Shown in pieces: positions 1 through 6,025 of a stretch of DNA of 10,939 nucleotides. Below the pieces are notes generated by a model. The model did no database searches. It was given only the letters and a program-made list of their open reading frames with translations, and had not been told where the DNA came from. The first letter of the stretch is position 1, and each line of letters opens with the position of its first letter. The translations under genes and the position numbers were made by a program. This DNA is from DAOQAK01 sp043801235 (GTDB lineage: Bacteria > Bacteroidota > Bacteroidia > Bacteroidales > CG2-30-32-10), in assembly GCA_043801235.1 (NCBI GenBank), contig JAZDMF010000042.1, forward strand, positions 1 through 10,939, in the 5' to 3' direction.

Positions 1-1
1 A

Positions 2-124
2 GAACATGTGATCGGAAAAATAAAAGTGTTCAGAATTATGGCAGAACGCTACAGAAATAGACGAAAATATCATGATTTGAGAATGAAGCTAATCTGCGGT
101 ATCATTAATTTTGAAAGGATATGA
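2..124 (+). CDS. IS5-like (DDE_Tnp_4 type) transposase, C-terminal end only
   Basis: An open frame enters from the left edge and stops at TGA 122-124, giving 40 residues. It holds the C-terminal signature of IS5-like DDE transposases: a Glu-His start (the catalytic Glu region), then IGKIKVFRIMAERYRNRRKY and a closing LRMKLICGIINFE. In this family the E of the first helix completes the DDE triad, and the 'K-FRI---YRNRR' block followed by 'GI-NFE' closes the protein. Only the end is visible, so I cannot tell whether the copy is intact. It is cut by the window edge and shows no frameshift or internal stop in the visible part. No gene partner is expected. The recognition is from family memory of the motif, not from a search. 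Confidence 0.75.
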   Translation, partial: EHVIGKIKVFRIMAERYRNRRKYHDLRMKLICGIINFERI

Positions 125-140
125 CTAACGCAAGAGGTCT
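2..140 (+). mobile_element. Right end of an IS5-like insertion sequence (probable)
   Basis: The transposase tail stops at 124, and the sequence GCAAGAGGTCT lies a few bases downstream (130-140). That is where a right terminal inverted repeat would be expected in a compact IS. The left end is outside the window, so the inverted repeat and any target duplication cannot be confirmed, and the outer boundary near 140 is a guess. The following gene begins 136 bases further on and appears uninterrupted. Confidence 0.4.
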
Positions 141-275
141 ACTTTATAAAATGTATGGTTTTATCCCGTTTATTGTATAATAAACCCATTGCCTGAAAAA
201 ATGGCAGGCACTTCTTGATTTTATTATGTATTATAAAAAACTGTCCGAACTATTAATAATCTAAATTTTACTTTT
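125..275 (+). other. Upstream region of the propeller gene, with two small hairpins
   Basis: This stretch lies between the transposase end and the first full gene. It holds a perfect 7-bp hairpin, GTTTATT (168-174) with AATAAAC (179-185), whose loop overlaps a TATAAT sequence at 176-181. A 6-bp hairpin follows, TGCCTG (190-195) with CAGGCA (205-210). The second hairpin has the same core as the G+C-rich palindromes elsewhere in the window and could be a decayed copy, or a terminator for the transposase. I found no convincing TTG-N19-21-TAnnTTTG promoter for the propeller gene. No Shine-Dalgarno sequence is evident before its ATG, which is common in this phylum. Confidence 0.35.
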
Positions 276-1979
276 ATGAAATTAAAAAATATCATTCTTT
301 CAGGTCAATTTGTTTTTTTCAGCTTTGTTACAATTGCTCAATGGAACACTGACCCTTCGTTAAATACTCCGGTTTCTGTTGCTTCAAATGACCAGCAGGA
401 TGTAAGGGTTATCAGCGATGGCAAAGGTGGAGCAATTACCACATGGTGTGATTACCGCAATGATATCGTAAACGGCGACATTTATGCACAACGAATAAAC
501 TCACAGGGTGTAGCTATGTGGACTGCAAATGGAGTTACAATCTGCACTGACGCTAATCATCAGACAACACCTGCTATTGTTGAATACGGTTCAGGCGAAG
601 CAATCATTGTCTGGCAGGACTGGCGCAGTGGCGATAGAGACATTTATGCTCAACGCATTGATTCAACAGGAACAATTCAATGGGCAAATAATGGGGTTGC
701 GGTAATTGCTAAGTCGTATGAACAACAAAATCCAAAACATGTGAGTGATGGTTCAAACGGAGTTATTATTGTTTGGCAGGACTCTGTTAACGGTAACTGG
801 GATATTTATGCTCAGCGGATAAATTCAAACGGAACTGCCCAATGGGTATCCGGAGGCGCTGCAATATGCACTGCCATAGGAGACCAGATTAATCCGAAAA
901 TTGAGACAGATGATCAGGGTGGTGCAATTATTACCTGGCAGGATAAACGCAATGGCGCTGATTATGATATTTATGCCCAAAGAATCAACTCTTCAGGAGT
1001 AGTTCAATGGACAAGTAATGGCGTTTCTATTTGCGTTGTTGCTTATTCACAAATAAATCCGAAAATAGAACCTGATGGCTCGGGAGGCGCTATTATTGCA
1101 TGGCAGGACAAAAAAAATGGTGTTGATTATGATATAGCTGCTCAACGAATTAACGCTTCGGGTCTTGTTCAATGGATAAGTAATGGCGTTCCGGTATGCA
1201 CTGCAACCGGCTCACAAAGCGCCATTGACTTAAAAACAGAAAATATTAATGGTGCAATTATTACATGGAAAGATGCACGTAACGGTACTTCTGATTATGA
1301 TATTTACGCACAGTATGTAAATTTAAGCGGAACAGCCCAATGGGCTGCTAATGGAGTTGCAATTTCTTCTGCCATATCTGATCAGATTAATCCTAACATT
1401 GTGGACAACGGCAACGGCGGGTCGATTATCGTTTGGGAAAGCGATCAAAACGGACAGGGTAATTCAGATATATATGGTCAGCTCATAAATGCTTCAGGTA
1501 CGATACAATGGACTAATAATGGTGTTGCTGTTGCAACTGCCGACAGTAACCAAACAGACGTAAAGCATGTTTCCGATGGTAACGGCGGTGCTATATTTGT
1601 CTGGCAGGATAAACGTTCAGGGAATTTTGATATTTATGCTCATCATCTTAATTCTGATGGTACCGCTTTTATCACTGATGCAAATCGGATTTCCGAACAA
1701 ATCATCATTCAGGTTTTTCCAAATCCATTTACAACATCAGCAACAATGTTTATTACAGGAGAAAAAAATGGAAAAATTTCTGATAAAATTATAGAATTAA
1801 CTATTTATGATATTTTGGGGAAAAGCTATAAAAAAATCATCCCTTCATCTGCTCAATTCATAAGCGAAAATAAAATTGAAATTAAACTGACAAGGGATAA
1901 TCTTCCTGCAGGTATGTATTTTTATCAACTTAAAAATGATATAGAAACTATTGGCAGAGGGAAATTTATTATTCTTTGA
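276..1979 (+). CDS. Secreted eight-repeat beta-propeller protein with T9SS type A sorting domain
   Basis: The 567-residue protein begins with a signal peptide (residues 1 to about 21, probable cut before Gln22). Eight repeats of 54-56 residues follow. Each is built as D-G-x-GGAII-x-WQD-x-R-G-x-x-DIYAQRIN-x-x-G-x-x-QW-x-x-NGV, and the first Trp of each falls at residues 57, 113, 167, 221, 276, 331, 387 and 443. The last repeat lacks its QW strand, while a lone QW strand sits right after the signal peptide (W23). This fits a closed eight-bladed propeller sealed by pairing of the two termini. Residues from about 474 to 567 form a type A C-terminal domain (FPNPF, then LTIYDILGK, LPAGMYFYQL and a final K-F-I-I-L). 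In Bacteroidota this domain directs export by the type IX system and surface attachment or release. The ligand is unknown. The next gene starts 20 bases after the stop, which suggests cotranscription. Confidence 0.9.
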   Translation: MKLKNIILSGQFVFFSFVTIAQWNTDPSLNTPVSVASNDQQDVRVISDGKGGAITTWCDYRNDIVNGDIYAQRINSQGVAMWTANGVTICTDANHQTTPAIVEYGSGEAIIVWQDWRSGDRDIYAQRIDSTGTIQWANNGVAVIAKSYEQQNPKHVSDGSNGVIIVWQDSVNGNWDIYAQRINSNGTAQWVSGGAAICTAIGDQINPKIETDDQGGAIITWQDKRNGADYDIYAQRINSSGVVQWTSNGVSICVVAYSQINPKIEPDGSGGAIIAWQDKKNGVDYDIAAQRINASGLVQWISNGVPVCTATGSQSAIDLKTENINGAIITWKDARNGTSDYDIYAQYVNLSGTAQWAANGVAISSAISDQINPNIVDNGNGGSIIVWESDQNGQGNSDIYGQLINASGTIQWTNNGVAVATADSNQTDVKHVSDGNGGAIFVWQDKRSGNFDIYAHHLNSDGTAFITDANRISEQIIIQVFPNPFTTSATMFITGEKNGKISDKIIELTIYDILGKSYKKIIPSSAQFISENKIEIKLTRDNLPAGMYFYQLKNDIETIGRGKFIIL

Positions 1980-1999
1980 AAACTTTGAAATTTATGTAA

Positions 2000-2767
2000 A
2001 TGGAATCAACCTTAAAAGAACTTAATGATTTTCAGCCCATCAGTTTGCAGGAAATGGATAATGTGAAACTGATGGACAGGCGTGATACTAAATTCATCTT
2101 TAAAATAGATATTTTGCCTGCCATCCTGAAAGAAGCAAAAAAATATTATAAAGTATTAGAAATAGACAATAATAAAATCCAGAACTACTCATCTCTATAT
2201 TTTGACACTGATTATTTTAAATTTTATACAGACCATCATAATGGAAAGATGAACCGGCATAAAGTGCGTTTCAGGGAATATACCGACTCTAAATTGCATT
2301 TCCTGGAAGTAAAATTCAAAAATAACATAGGCTATACACGAAAAAAAAGAATTGAGATTCCTGAAGAAATATTTCAGCGAGGCACATTATCAGACGATGA
2401 AATGGGATTTGTAGAGGAACGCTTAAAATATAATCCTGAACATTTATCACCAAAACTTTCTGTCAAATATTCCCGCATCACTTTGGTGCATTACGGATTA
2501 AAAGAACGTGCAACAATTGATTTAAATTTATCTTACAAAAACAACTCTCAAAAAAAAGAATTTAATGGAATGATAATCTTAGAAGTTAAGCAAGATAAAT
2601 TATCTTTGCAATCGGACATTATACAAATAATGCGGAAATACAGGATAAATAATGTTAGAATCAGTAAATATTGCCTTGGAATTAATTCACTTTTCCCATT
2701 TGTAAAATACAACCGTTTCAAACCAAAAATTATGGCGGTTGAAAAATTATGTTTTATTAAAAATTAA
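2000..2767 (+). CDS. VTC/CYTH-type polyphosphate polymerase domain protein
   Basis: A 255-residue protein without signal peptide or membrane segments, so cytosolic. It is the size of an isolated VTC domain, the polymerase part of yeast Vtc4, which makes polyphosphate from ATP inside a basic tunnel. Expected tunnel residues are present in order: K31 in RRDTKF, R90 and R92 in KVRFRE, E103 and K105 in FLEVKFK, the basic run 114-117, R159 in VKYSRITL, R170 and D174 in RATIDLNL, E195 and K197 in ILEVK, and K223 in RISKY. Matching these to Vtc4 residues is from memory of the family. Polymer synthesis has not been shown for most bacterial members, so the substrate is inferred. The gene is followed after 10 bases by a DUF4956 membrane protein, a frequent partner of this domain, which probably supplies the membrane part. 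The ATG at 2000 is the only sensible start. Confidence 0.85.
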   Translation: MESTLKELNDFQPISLQEMDNVKLMDRRDTKFIFKIDILPAILKEAKKYYKVLEIDNNKIQNYSSLYFDTDYFKFYTDHHNGKMNRHKVRFREYTDSKLHFLEVKFKNNIGYTRKKRIEIPEEIFQRGTLSDDEMGFVEERLKYNPEHLSPKLSVKYSRITLVHYGLKERATIDLNLSYKNNSQKKEFNGMIILEVKQDKLSLQSDIIQIMRKYRINNVRISKYCLGINSLFPFVKYNRFKPKIMAVEKLCFIKN

Positions 2768-2777
2768 AAATATCTTT

Positions 2778-3500
2778 ATGAAAACCCTATTATCAGGATT
2801 TCTGAATCCCTTTTTACAAACAACCGATCCATTTACAGATGATGCCAGAATAGATACACAACCGGCAGAAGACACCTTTAATATTTTTAATATACCAATA
2901 TTTGACTCCGTTGATTTCTCCGAATTGATGATGCGTTTTGGTATTAATTTATTTTTGGCATTTATCATTGTTCGTTTTGTTTACTTTCCTTTTAATAATA
3001 GAAGTAAAGAGCAGATATTTACGCTTATTCTTTTTAATACCGTAATCTTTTTTGTTTGCGCCATAATGAGAAATTTAACCATACAGATTGGATTTGCTTT
3101 TGGACTCTTTGCCTTATTCGGATTACTACGTTACCGCACTATGCCGATACCTATTAAAGATTTGACCTATCTTTTTATTCTTATATGTATGGGAATGATC
3201 AATGCTATGTTCTATCGCCGCATAACCTATGCAGAGTTTCTCGGTGCAGATGTTTTGATCATAATAGTTGCTTTCACTCTTGAAAAAATTATTGCCCGCA
3301 AAAAAGAACATTCCAAACGAATAAATTACGAAAAAATAGATTTAATTAAACCGGAAAAACATGATGAATTGATAGAAGATTTAAAAAAACGGACGGGATT
3401 AAATGTTCATAGAATATCAATAGAAAGAATAAATTTTTTGAGAGATACAGCGAGAATCTGGATATATTACTACGAAGAAAAAGATAATAAGAAGGAATAA
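2778..3500 (+). CDS. DUF4956 inner-membrane protein
   Basis: With the ATG at 2778 the protein has 240 residues. The frame stays open upstream to a TTG at 2739, inside the previous gene, but the ATG gives the natural 10-base gap and I chose it. A polar segment of about 48 residues is followed by roughly five hydrophobic helices (near 50-70, 78-96, 103-118, 128-145 and 154-171). Between the third and fourth helices is the conserved-looking loop LLRYRTMPIPIKDLTYLF. A charged C-terminal domain of about 65 residues should lie in the cytosol. This arrangement is that of the DUF4956 family. The family often sits beside VTC-domain polymerase genes, so a role as channel or anchor for the polymer is a reasonable inference, but its biochemical activity is unknown. 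The next gene begins one base after the stop codon. Confidence 0.85.
   Translation: MKTLLSGFLNPFLQTTDPFTDDARIDTQPAEDTFNIFNIPIFDSVDFSELMMRFGINLFLAFIIVRFVYFPFNNRSKEQIFTLILFNTVIFFVCAIMRNLTIQIGFAFGLFALFGLLRYRTMPIPIKDLTYLFILICMGMINAMFYRRITYAEFLGADVLIIIVAFTLEKIIARKKEHSKRINYEKIDLIKPEKHDELIEDLKKRTGLNVHRISIERINFLRDTARIWIYYYEEKDNKKE
3493..3496 (+). promoter_or_regulatory. Shine-Dalgarno sequence of the DUF2490 gene
   Basis: AGGA within AAGAAGGAA lies inside the last codons of the DUF4956 gene, 5 bases before the ATG at 3502 and 11 bases before a second in-frame ATG at 3508. The spacing favours 3502. It stands out because the other genes here show little Shine-Dalgarno signal. Confidence 0.5.
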
Positions 3501-3501
3501 A

Positions 3502-4314
3502 ATGTTAATGAAATTTCTAAATGCTATTATTCTCTTTTTCCAAAGGGATGCTTTTGGCAAATGCAAATATTTAAAAAATCCAAAATTTAATAATTTTGCC
3601 TGCCTGACGGCGAGGCAGGCACTCTGCACTCTGCACTCTGCAATTCACTTTATTATTTGCCTGTTTTTCTTACTGCTCGTTTTATTTCCAGCATCTTCCT
3701 CTTCACAGGTGAACGATGCCAGCCTGTGGCTGAGCCTCAATGCCGAAAAAAAAATCACACAGGCTTTATCAGCCACACTTTCGCAGGAATTCCGGATGAA
3801 TGAAAATATTGGTGAACTCGGAACATTTTTTACTGATGCCGGAATTGCATATAAAATCAACACTATTCTCAAGGTATCTGCCAATTACAGGTTTACCAAT
3901 AAACGCCGGCTTGATGATTCGTACAGCAAACGCCACCGTTATTATATTGATATTGCAATCCGAAAGAAATTCAAACCTTTTGCTCCATCGTTTCGAACCC
4001 GTTTTCAAAGCCAGTATACTGATGTGAATTGCAGCCCTGATGGAAAAATCCCTGATTATTATTCGAGGAATAAACTCACATTGAAATTCGATTTTGATAA
4101 AAAATATGCTCCTTATTTATATACAGAATTATACAGTCCTTTTTTTTCCGGAAAAGGATTTTACATTGACAATGCCCGCTATTGCGCCGGCATTGAATAC
4201 CAACTGAACCGCATGCATGGATTCGATTTTTTTTACATGATTCAACAGGAATATAATGTTAATAATCCCGAGACGGATTATGTAATCGGGATTGGATATT
4301 TTTTAACTCTATGA
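3502..4314 (+). CDS. DUF2490 outer-membrane beta-barrel protein with repeat-extended N-terminus
   Basis: The 270-residue product falls in two parts. From about residue 71 it looks like a DUF2490 protein: alternating polar and aromatic strands, a start resembling SLWLSLNAEKKIT, a YRFTNKRR segment typical of a short barrel strand and turn, and an end in a hydrophobic strand (GIGYFLTL). Such proteins are thought to be small outer-membrane barrels, function unknown. The first 70 residues are odd. A short hydrophobic start (MLMKFLNAIILFF) is followed by a polar stretch, residues 32-47 translated from a palindrome plus three heptamers, and only then a strong signal-peptide core (residues 49-63) ending in PASSSSQ. 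The repeat may have split an original signal peptide in frame, or the true start may lie later at a non-ATG codon. The last six bases overlap the convergent helicase gene. It is the last gene of the plus-strand set. Confidence 0.75.
   Translation: MLMKFLNAIILFFQRDAFGKCKYLKNPKFNNFACLTARQALCTLHSAIHFIICLFFLLLVLFPASSSSQVNDASLWLSLNAEKKITQALSATLSQEFRMNENIGELGTFFTDAGIAYKINTILKVSANYRFTNKRRLDDSYSKRHRYYIDIAIRKKFKPFAPSFRTRFQSQYTDVNCSPDGKIPDYYSRNKLTLKFDFDKKYAPYLYTELYSPFFSGKGFYIDNARYCAGIEYQLNRMHGFDFFYMIQQEYNVNNPETDYVIGIGYFLTL
3597..3621. repeat. G+C-rich palindrome inside the DUF2490 gene
   Basis: A perfect 9-bp inverted repeat, TGCCTGCCT (3597-3605) and AGGCAGGCA (3613-3621), encloses the loop GACGGCG. 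The reverse complement of this loop (CGCCGTC) appears in the copy near 10793, so the two are the same element in opposite orientation. Its G+C content contrasts sharply with the surrounding A+T-rich DNA. It is translated in frame without stops. Confidence 0.85.
3619..3642. repeat. Three tandem heptamers ACTCTGC
   Basis: Three exact copies of the 7-mer ACTCTGC (3621-3641) abut the right arm of the palindrome. On the other strand the unit reads GAGTGCA, one transition away from the GAATNNN heptamers found between the helicase and tamL. Because 21 bases equal seven codons, the three copies add seven residues without changing the frame. Confidence 0.85.
4264..4304 (+). terminator. Possible intrinsic terminator inside the end of the DUF2490 gene
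   Basis: A perfect 8-bp stem, AATCCCGA (4264-4271) with TCGGGATT (4286-4293), has a 14-base loop. After a short gap it is followed by six T residues at 4299-4304. Polarity suits the plus-strand gene set, which has no downstream non-coding space because it overlaps the helicase gene. The long loop and the gap before the T run make it a weak terminator by the usual rules. Confidence 0.4.
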
Positions 4315-5754
4315 AAAATACTTCTGTTTTATCAATTCGGACGGAACATTCACCAGGTATAATTTTTCAGTAGCTCGTGTTACTGCCGTATACAACCATC
4401 TGACAAATTCCGTATCAAAATTTTTATCGGTAACGTATCCGAAATCAACAAACACCGCTTTCCATTGCCCGCCCTGTGCTTTATGACAAGTAACAGCATA
4501 AGCGAACTTTACCTGCAAAGCATTAAAATATTTGTTCTCGCGCACCTTCATCATTCGTTTTCGCTTTTCAGGAATTTCCTGGTAGTCCTCAAGAATGCTT
4601 TCGTAAAGTTTTTTACTTTCAGAATAATTAAGCGCTGGCTGCTCTGAATGTATTGTGTCAAGCAGAAGTATAACATCCATTGAGTGTTCGTCGGGATAAT
4701 CAGTAAGTTTCATTCTGGCTTCAGCAAAACGAAATCCGTAAAGTTCCATATTGCTTTTCACCCGTTGAATTTCAAGCATCTCTCCATTTGCTATAAACGT
4801 TGCAGCAGAAGTTTCAGGAAGCCAGAAATAATTATTTTTCACCACCATCATCAGGTCGCCGCCGGTAAGTTCCGCATCACGGCCAAGTATACGGACTCTT
4901 ATCTGTTCGTTAAAAATATTGGCACGTTTGTTCGATCTGCAAATAATAATTGTTTCTTCTCCTCCATATTGTGTGTATGCCTGTTGGATCGCATCTTCCA
5001 GTTCAGCGCCATCAATAAAATTCACATCAGGAAACTTTTTAATTTTCAAACCGGCAATATTTTTTTTCAGCGAGGATGAGTTCAATAATTTCCTGATGAT
5101 AGTCGCATTCTCAAGTATTCCGGAATCGCTTTCCTGTCGCACCACTTCGGTAAGTTCATAGGAACGGATGTGAATACCAAACGTTGTTTTCAAATACTTC
5201 AAATCAAGAGCAGGACTGATGTTCATTCCCACCGGGGGCAACTGGGCTGTATCTCCTATCAGAATAAGGCGGCAGTTGCTGCCGGTGAATACATATTCCA
5301 TAAGGTCGTCGAGCAACGATCTGCCTGAAAAAAAACCGGAACTTTCAACAGAATTATTCTGAATCATTGATGCTTCATCTACTATAAATAAGGTGTTTTT
5401 ATGATAATTCGGCATAAGCAACATATGCATCAAACCATCAGCGCCTGTCCGCAGCTTGTATATTTTTTTATGAATGGTAAATGCCGCCCTCGAAGAATAC
5501 CGTGAAAGAACTTTGGCCGATCTGCCAGTGGGGGCAAGCAAAACATAACCATGCTCATGTTTTTCCAGAACATTAACAATAGATCTTACAATAGATGTTT
5601 TTCCCGTTCCTGCATAACCTTTCATTACGAGAATGTTTCCCTCCTCCCTGTCAAGCAGAAATTCAGCTGCAAGCTTTAAAAATTCCGACTGACCTGATGT
5701 AGGAGTATATGCAAAGCTTTCATGAAGAAGGCGGGTGAGTTCGGTAACAGTCAT
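4309..5754 (-). CDS. RecD/Dda-like superfamily 1 DNA helicase (AAA ATPase with UvrD-like C-terminal domain)
   Basis: A 481-residue protein with a full set of SF1B helicase motifs. These are Walker A GYAGTGKT (46-53), motif Ia LLAPTGRSAKVLS (72-84), TIHKKIY (93-99), Walker B FIVDEAS (123-129), motif III LIGDTAQLPPVG (165-176), VVRQ (204-207), motif V CHKAQGGQW (423-431) and motif VI YTAVTRA (455-461). The last two belong to the UvrD_C_2 region of RecD- and Dda-type helicases, which move 5' to 3' on single-stranded DNA. It is much shorter than RecD of RecBCD and has no recB or recC beside it, so it is a stand-alone helicase, likely used in replication or repair. The ATG at 5754 leaves a short N-terminal extension before Walker A. 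Its 3' end overlaps the DUF2490 gene by six bases. Its upstream space is filled with repeats. Confidence 0.9.
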   Translation of the reverse strand: MTVTELTRLLHESFAYTPTSGQSEFLKLAAEFLLDREEGNILVMKGYAGTGKTSIVRSIVNVLEKHEHGYVLLAPTGRSAKVLSRYSSRAAFTIHKKIYKLRTGADGLMHMLLMPNYHKNTLFIVDEASMIQNNSVESSGFFSGRSLLDDLMEYVFTGSNCRLILIGDTAQLPPVGMNISPALDLKYLKTTFGIHIRSYELTEVVRQESDSGILENATIIRKLLNSSSLKKNIAGLKIKKFPDVNFIDGAELEDAIQQAYTQYGGEETIIICRSNKRANIFNEQIRVRILGRDAELTGGDLMMVVKNNYFWLPETSAATFIANGEMLEIQRVKSNMELYGFRFAEARMKLTDYPDEHSMDVILLLDTIHSEQPALNYSESKKLYESILEDYQEIPEKRKRMMKVRENKYFNALQVKFAYAVTCHKAQGGQWKAVFVDFGYVTDKNFDTEFVRWLYTAVTRATEKLYLVNVPSELIKQKYFS

Positions 5755-5776
5755 AATAATGGAAATAAACGTAAAG

Positions 5777-5784
5777 CAAAGTTC
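5777..5784 (-). promoter_or_regulatory. Weak candidate -7 element for the helicase gene
   Basis: On the minus strand GAACTTTG differs in one position from the Bacteroidota -7 consensus TAnnTTTG and lies about 22 bases before the helicase ATG. No clear TTG is found 19-21 bases upstream, so this is only a candidate. Confidence 0.25.
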
Positions 5785-5795
5785 TCAATTATTTT

Positions 5796-5833
5796 CAATA
5801 ATGAACACCGAATATCCAATGATGAATTATAAA
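5796..5833. repeat. Degenerate heptamer array, consensus GAATNNN
   Basis: CAA or GAA triplets recur exactly every seven bases, at 5796, 5803, 5810, 5817 and 5824, with AAA at 5831. Most are followed by T or TA, giving units such as GAATATC, CAATGAT and GAATTAT. The spacing is exact although the units are degenerate. It lies between the helicase start and the G+C-rich palindrome. Confidence 0.65.
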
Positions 5834-5857
5834 GTGCTATACTAAAAACGGGGTACT

Positions 5858-5872
5858 TGCCTGCGGCAGGCA
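5858..5872. repeat. G+C-rich palindrome between the helicase and tamL
   Basis: A perfect inverted repeat, TGCCTGC (5858-5864) and GCAGGCA (5866-5872), is separated by one base. It shares its arms with the palindromes at 3597 and 10793 but lacks their 7-base loop. It is flanked on both sides by heptamer arrays. It might also act as a transcription barrier, but no T run follows on either strand. Confidence 0.75.
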
Positions 5873-5893
5873 GGAATTTGTACATTTTTAGAA

Positions 5894-5930
5894 TAAAATA
5901 TAGAATGTAAAATGTTCAATGTAGAATGTA
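5894..5930. repeat. Heptamer array, consensus GAATGTA
   Basis: Units in exact 7-base register: TAAAATA from 5894, then GAATGTA at 5903 and 5924 with AAATGTT and CAATGTA between them. It has the same consensus and strand sense as the array at 5796-5833. Confidence 0.75.
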
Positions 5931-5938
5931 GATTTTCA

Positions 5939-5973
5939 ATTCTATATTGGATATTCATTATTCTACATTCTGC
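5939..5973. repeat. Heptamer array in inverted orientation, consensus ATTCNNN
   Basis: Five consecutive 7-base units start at 5939, 5946, 5953, 5960 and 5967, four of them ATTC plus three variable bases (for example ATTCTAC, ATTCTGC) and one ATTGGAT. This is the reverse complement of the GAATNNN array just to the left. The two halves can therefore pair, for example AGAATGTAG near 5923-5931 with CTACATTCT near 5963-5971. An A+T-rich 8-bp hairpin, TGCATTTT (5971-5978) with AAAATGCA (5989-5996), follows directly and could end tamL transcripts weakly. Confidence 0.75.
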
Positions 5974-6025
5974 ATTTTTTTGGTATTTAAAATGCAATAA
6001 TTTAACCCATGTGCTGTATAATATA

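Noticed and set aside
2739..2777. Longer N-terminus of the DUF4956 protein from a TTG inside the preceding gene
   Set aside because: It would overlap the polymerase gene by 29 bases, and the ATG at 2778 gives a normal spacing and N-terminus.
3126..5161. Several 60-130 codon frames opposite or out of phase with the DUF4956, DUF2490 and helicase genes
   Set aside because: They lie wholly inside genes with clear family motifs and show no domains, signal sequences or spacing of their own.
4309..5754. RecD subunit of a RecBCD nuclease
   Set aside because: It is short for RecD, has no recB/recC neighbours and no sign of a RecBCD-interacting N-terminal domain; a stand-alone SF1B helicase fits better.
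5796..5973. CRISPR array
   Set aside because: The period is 7 bases with degenerate units; there are no 25-40 base repeats with unique spacers and no cas genes.
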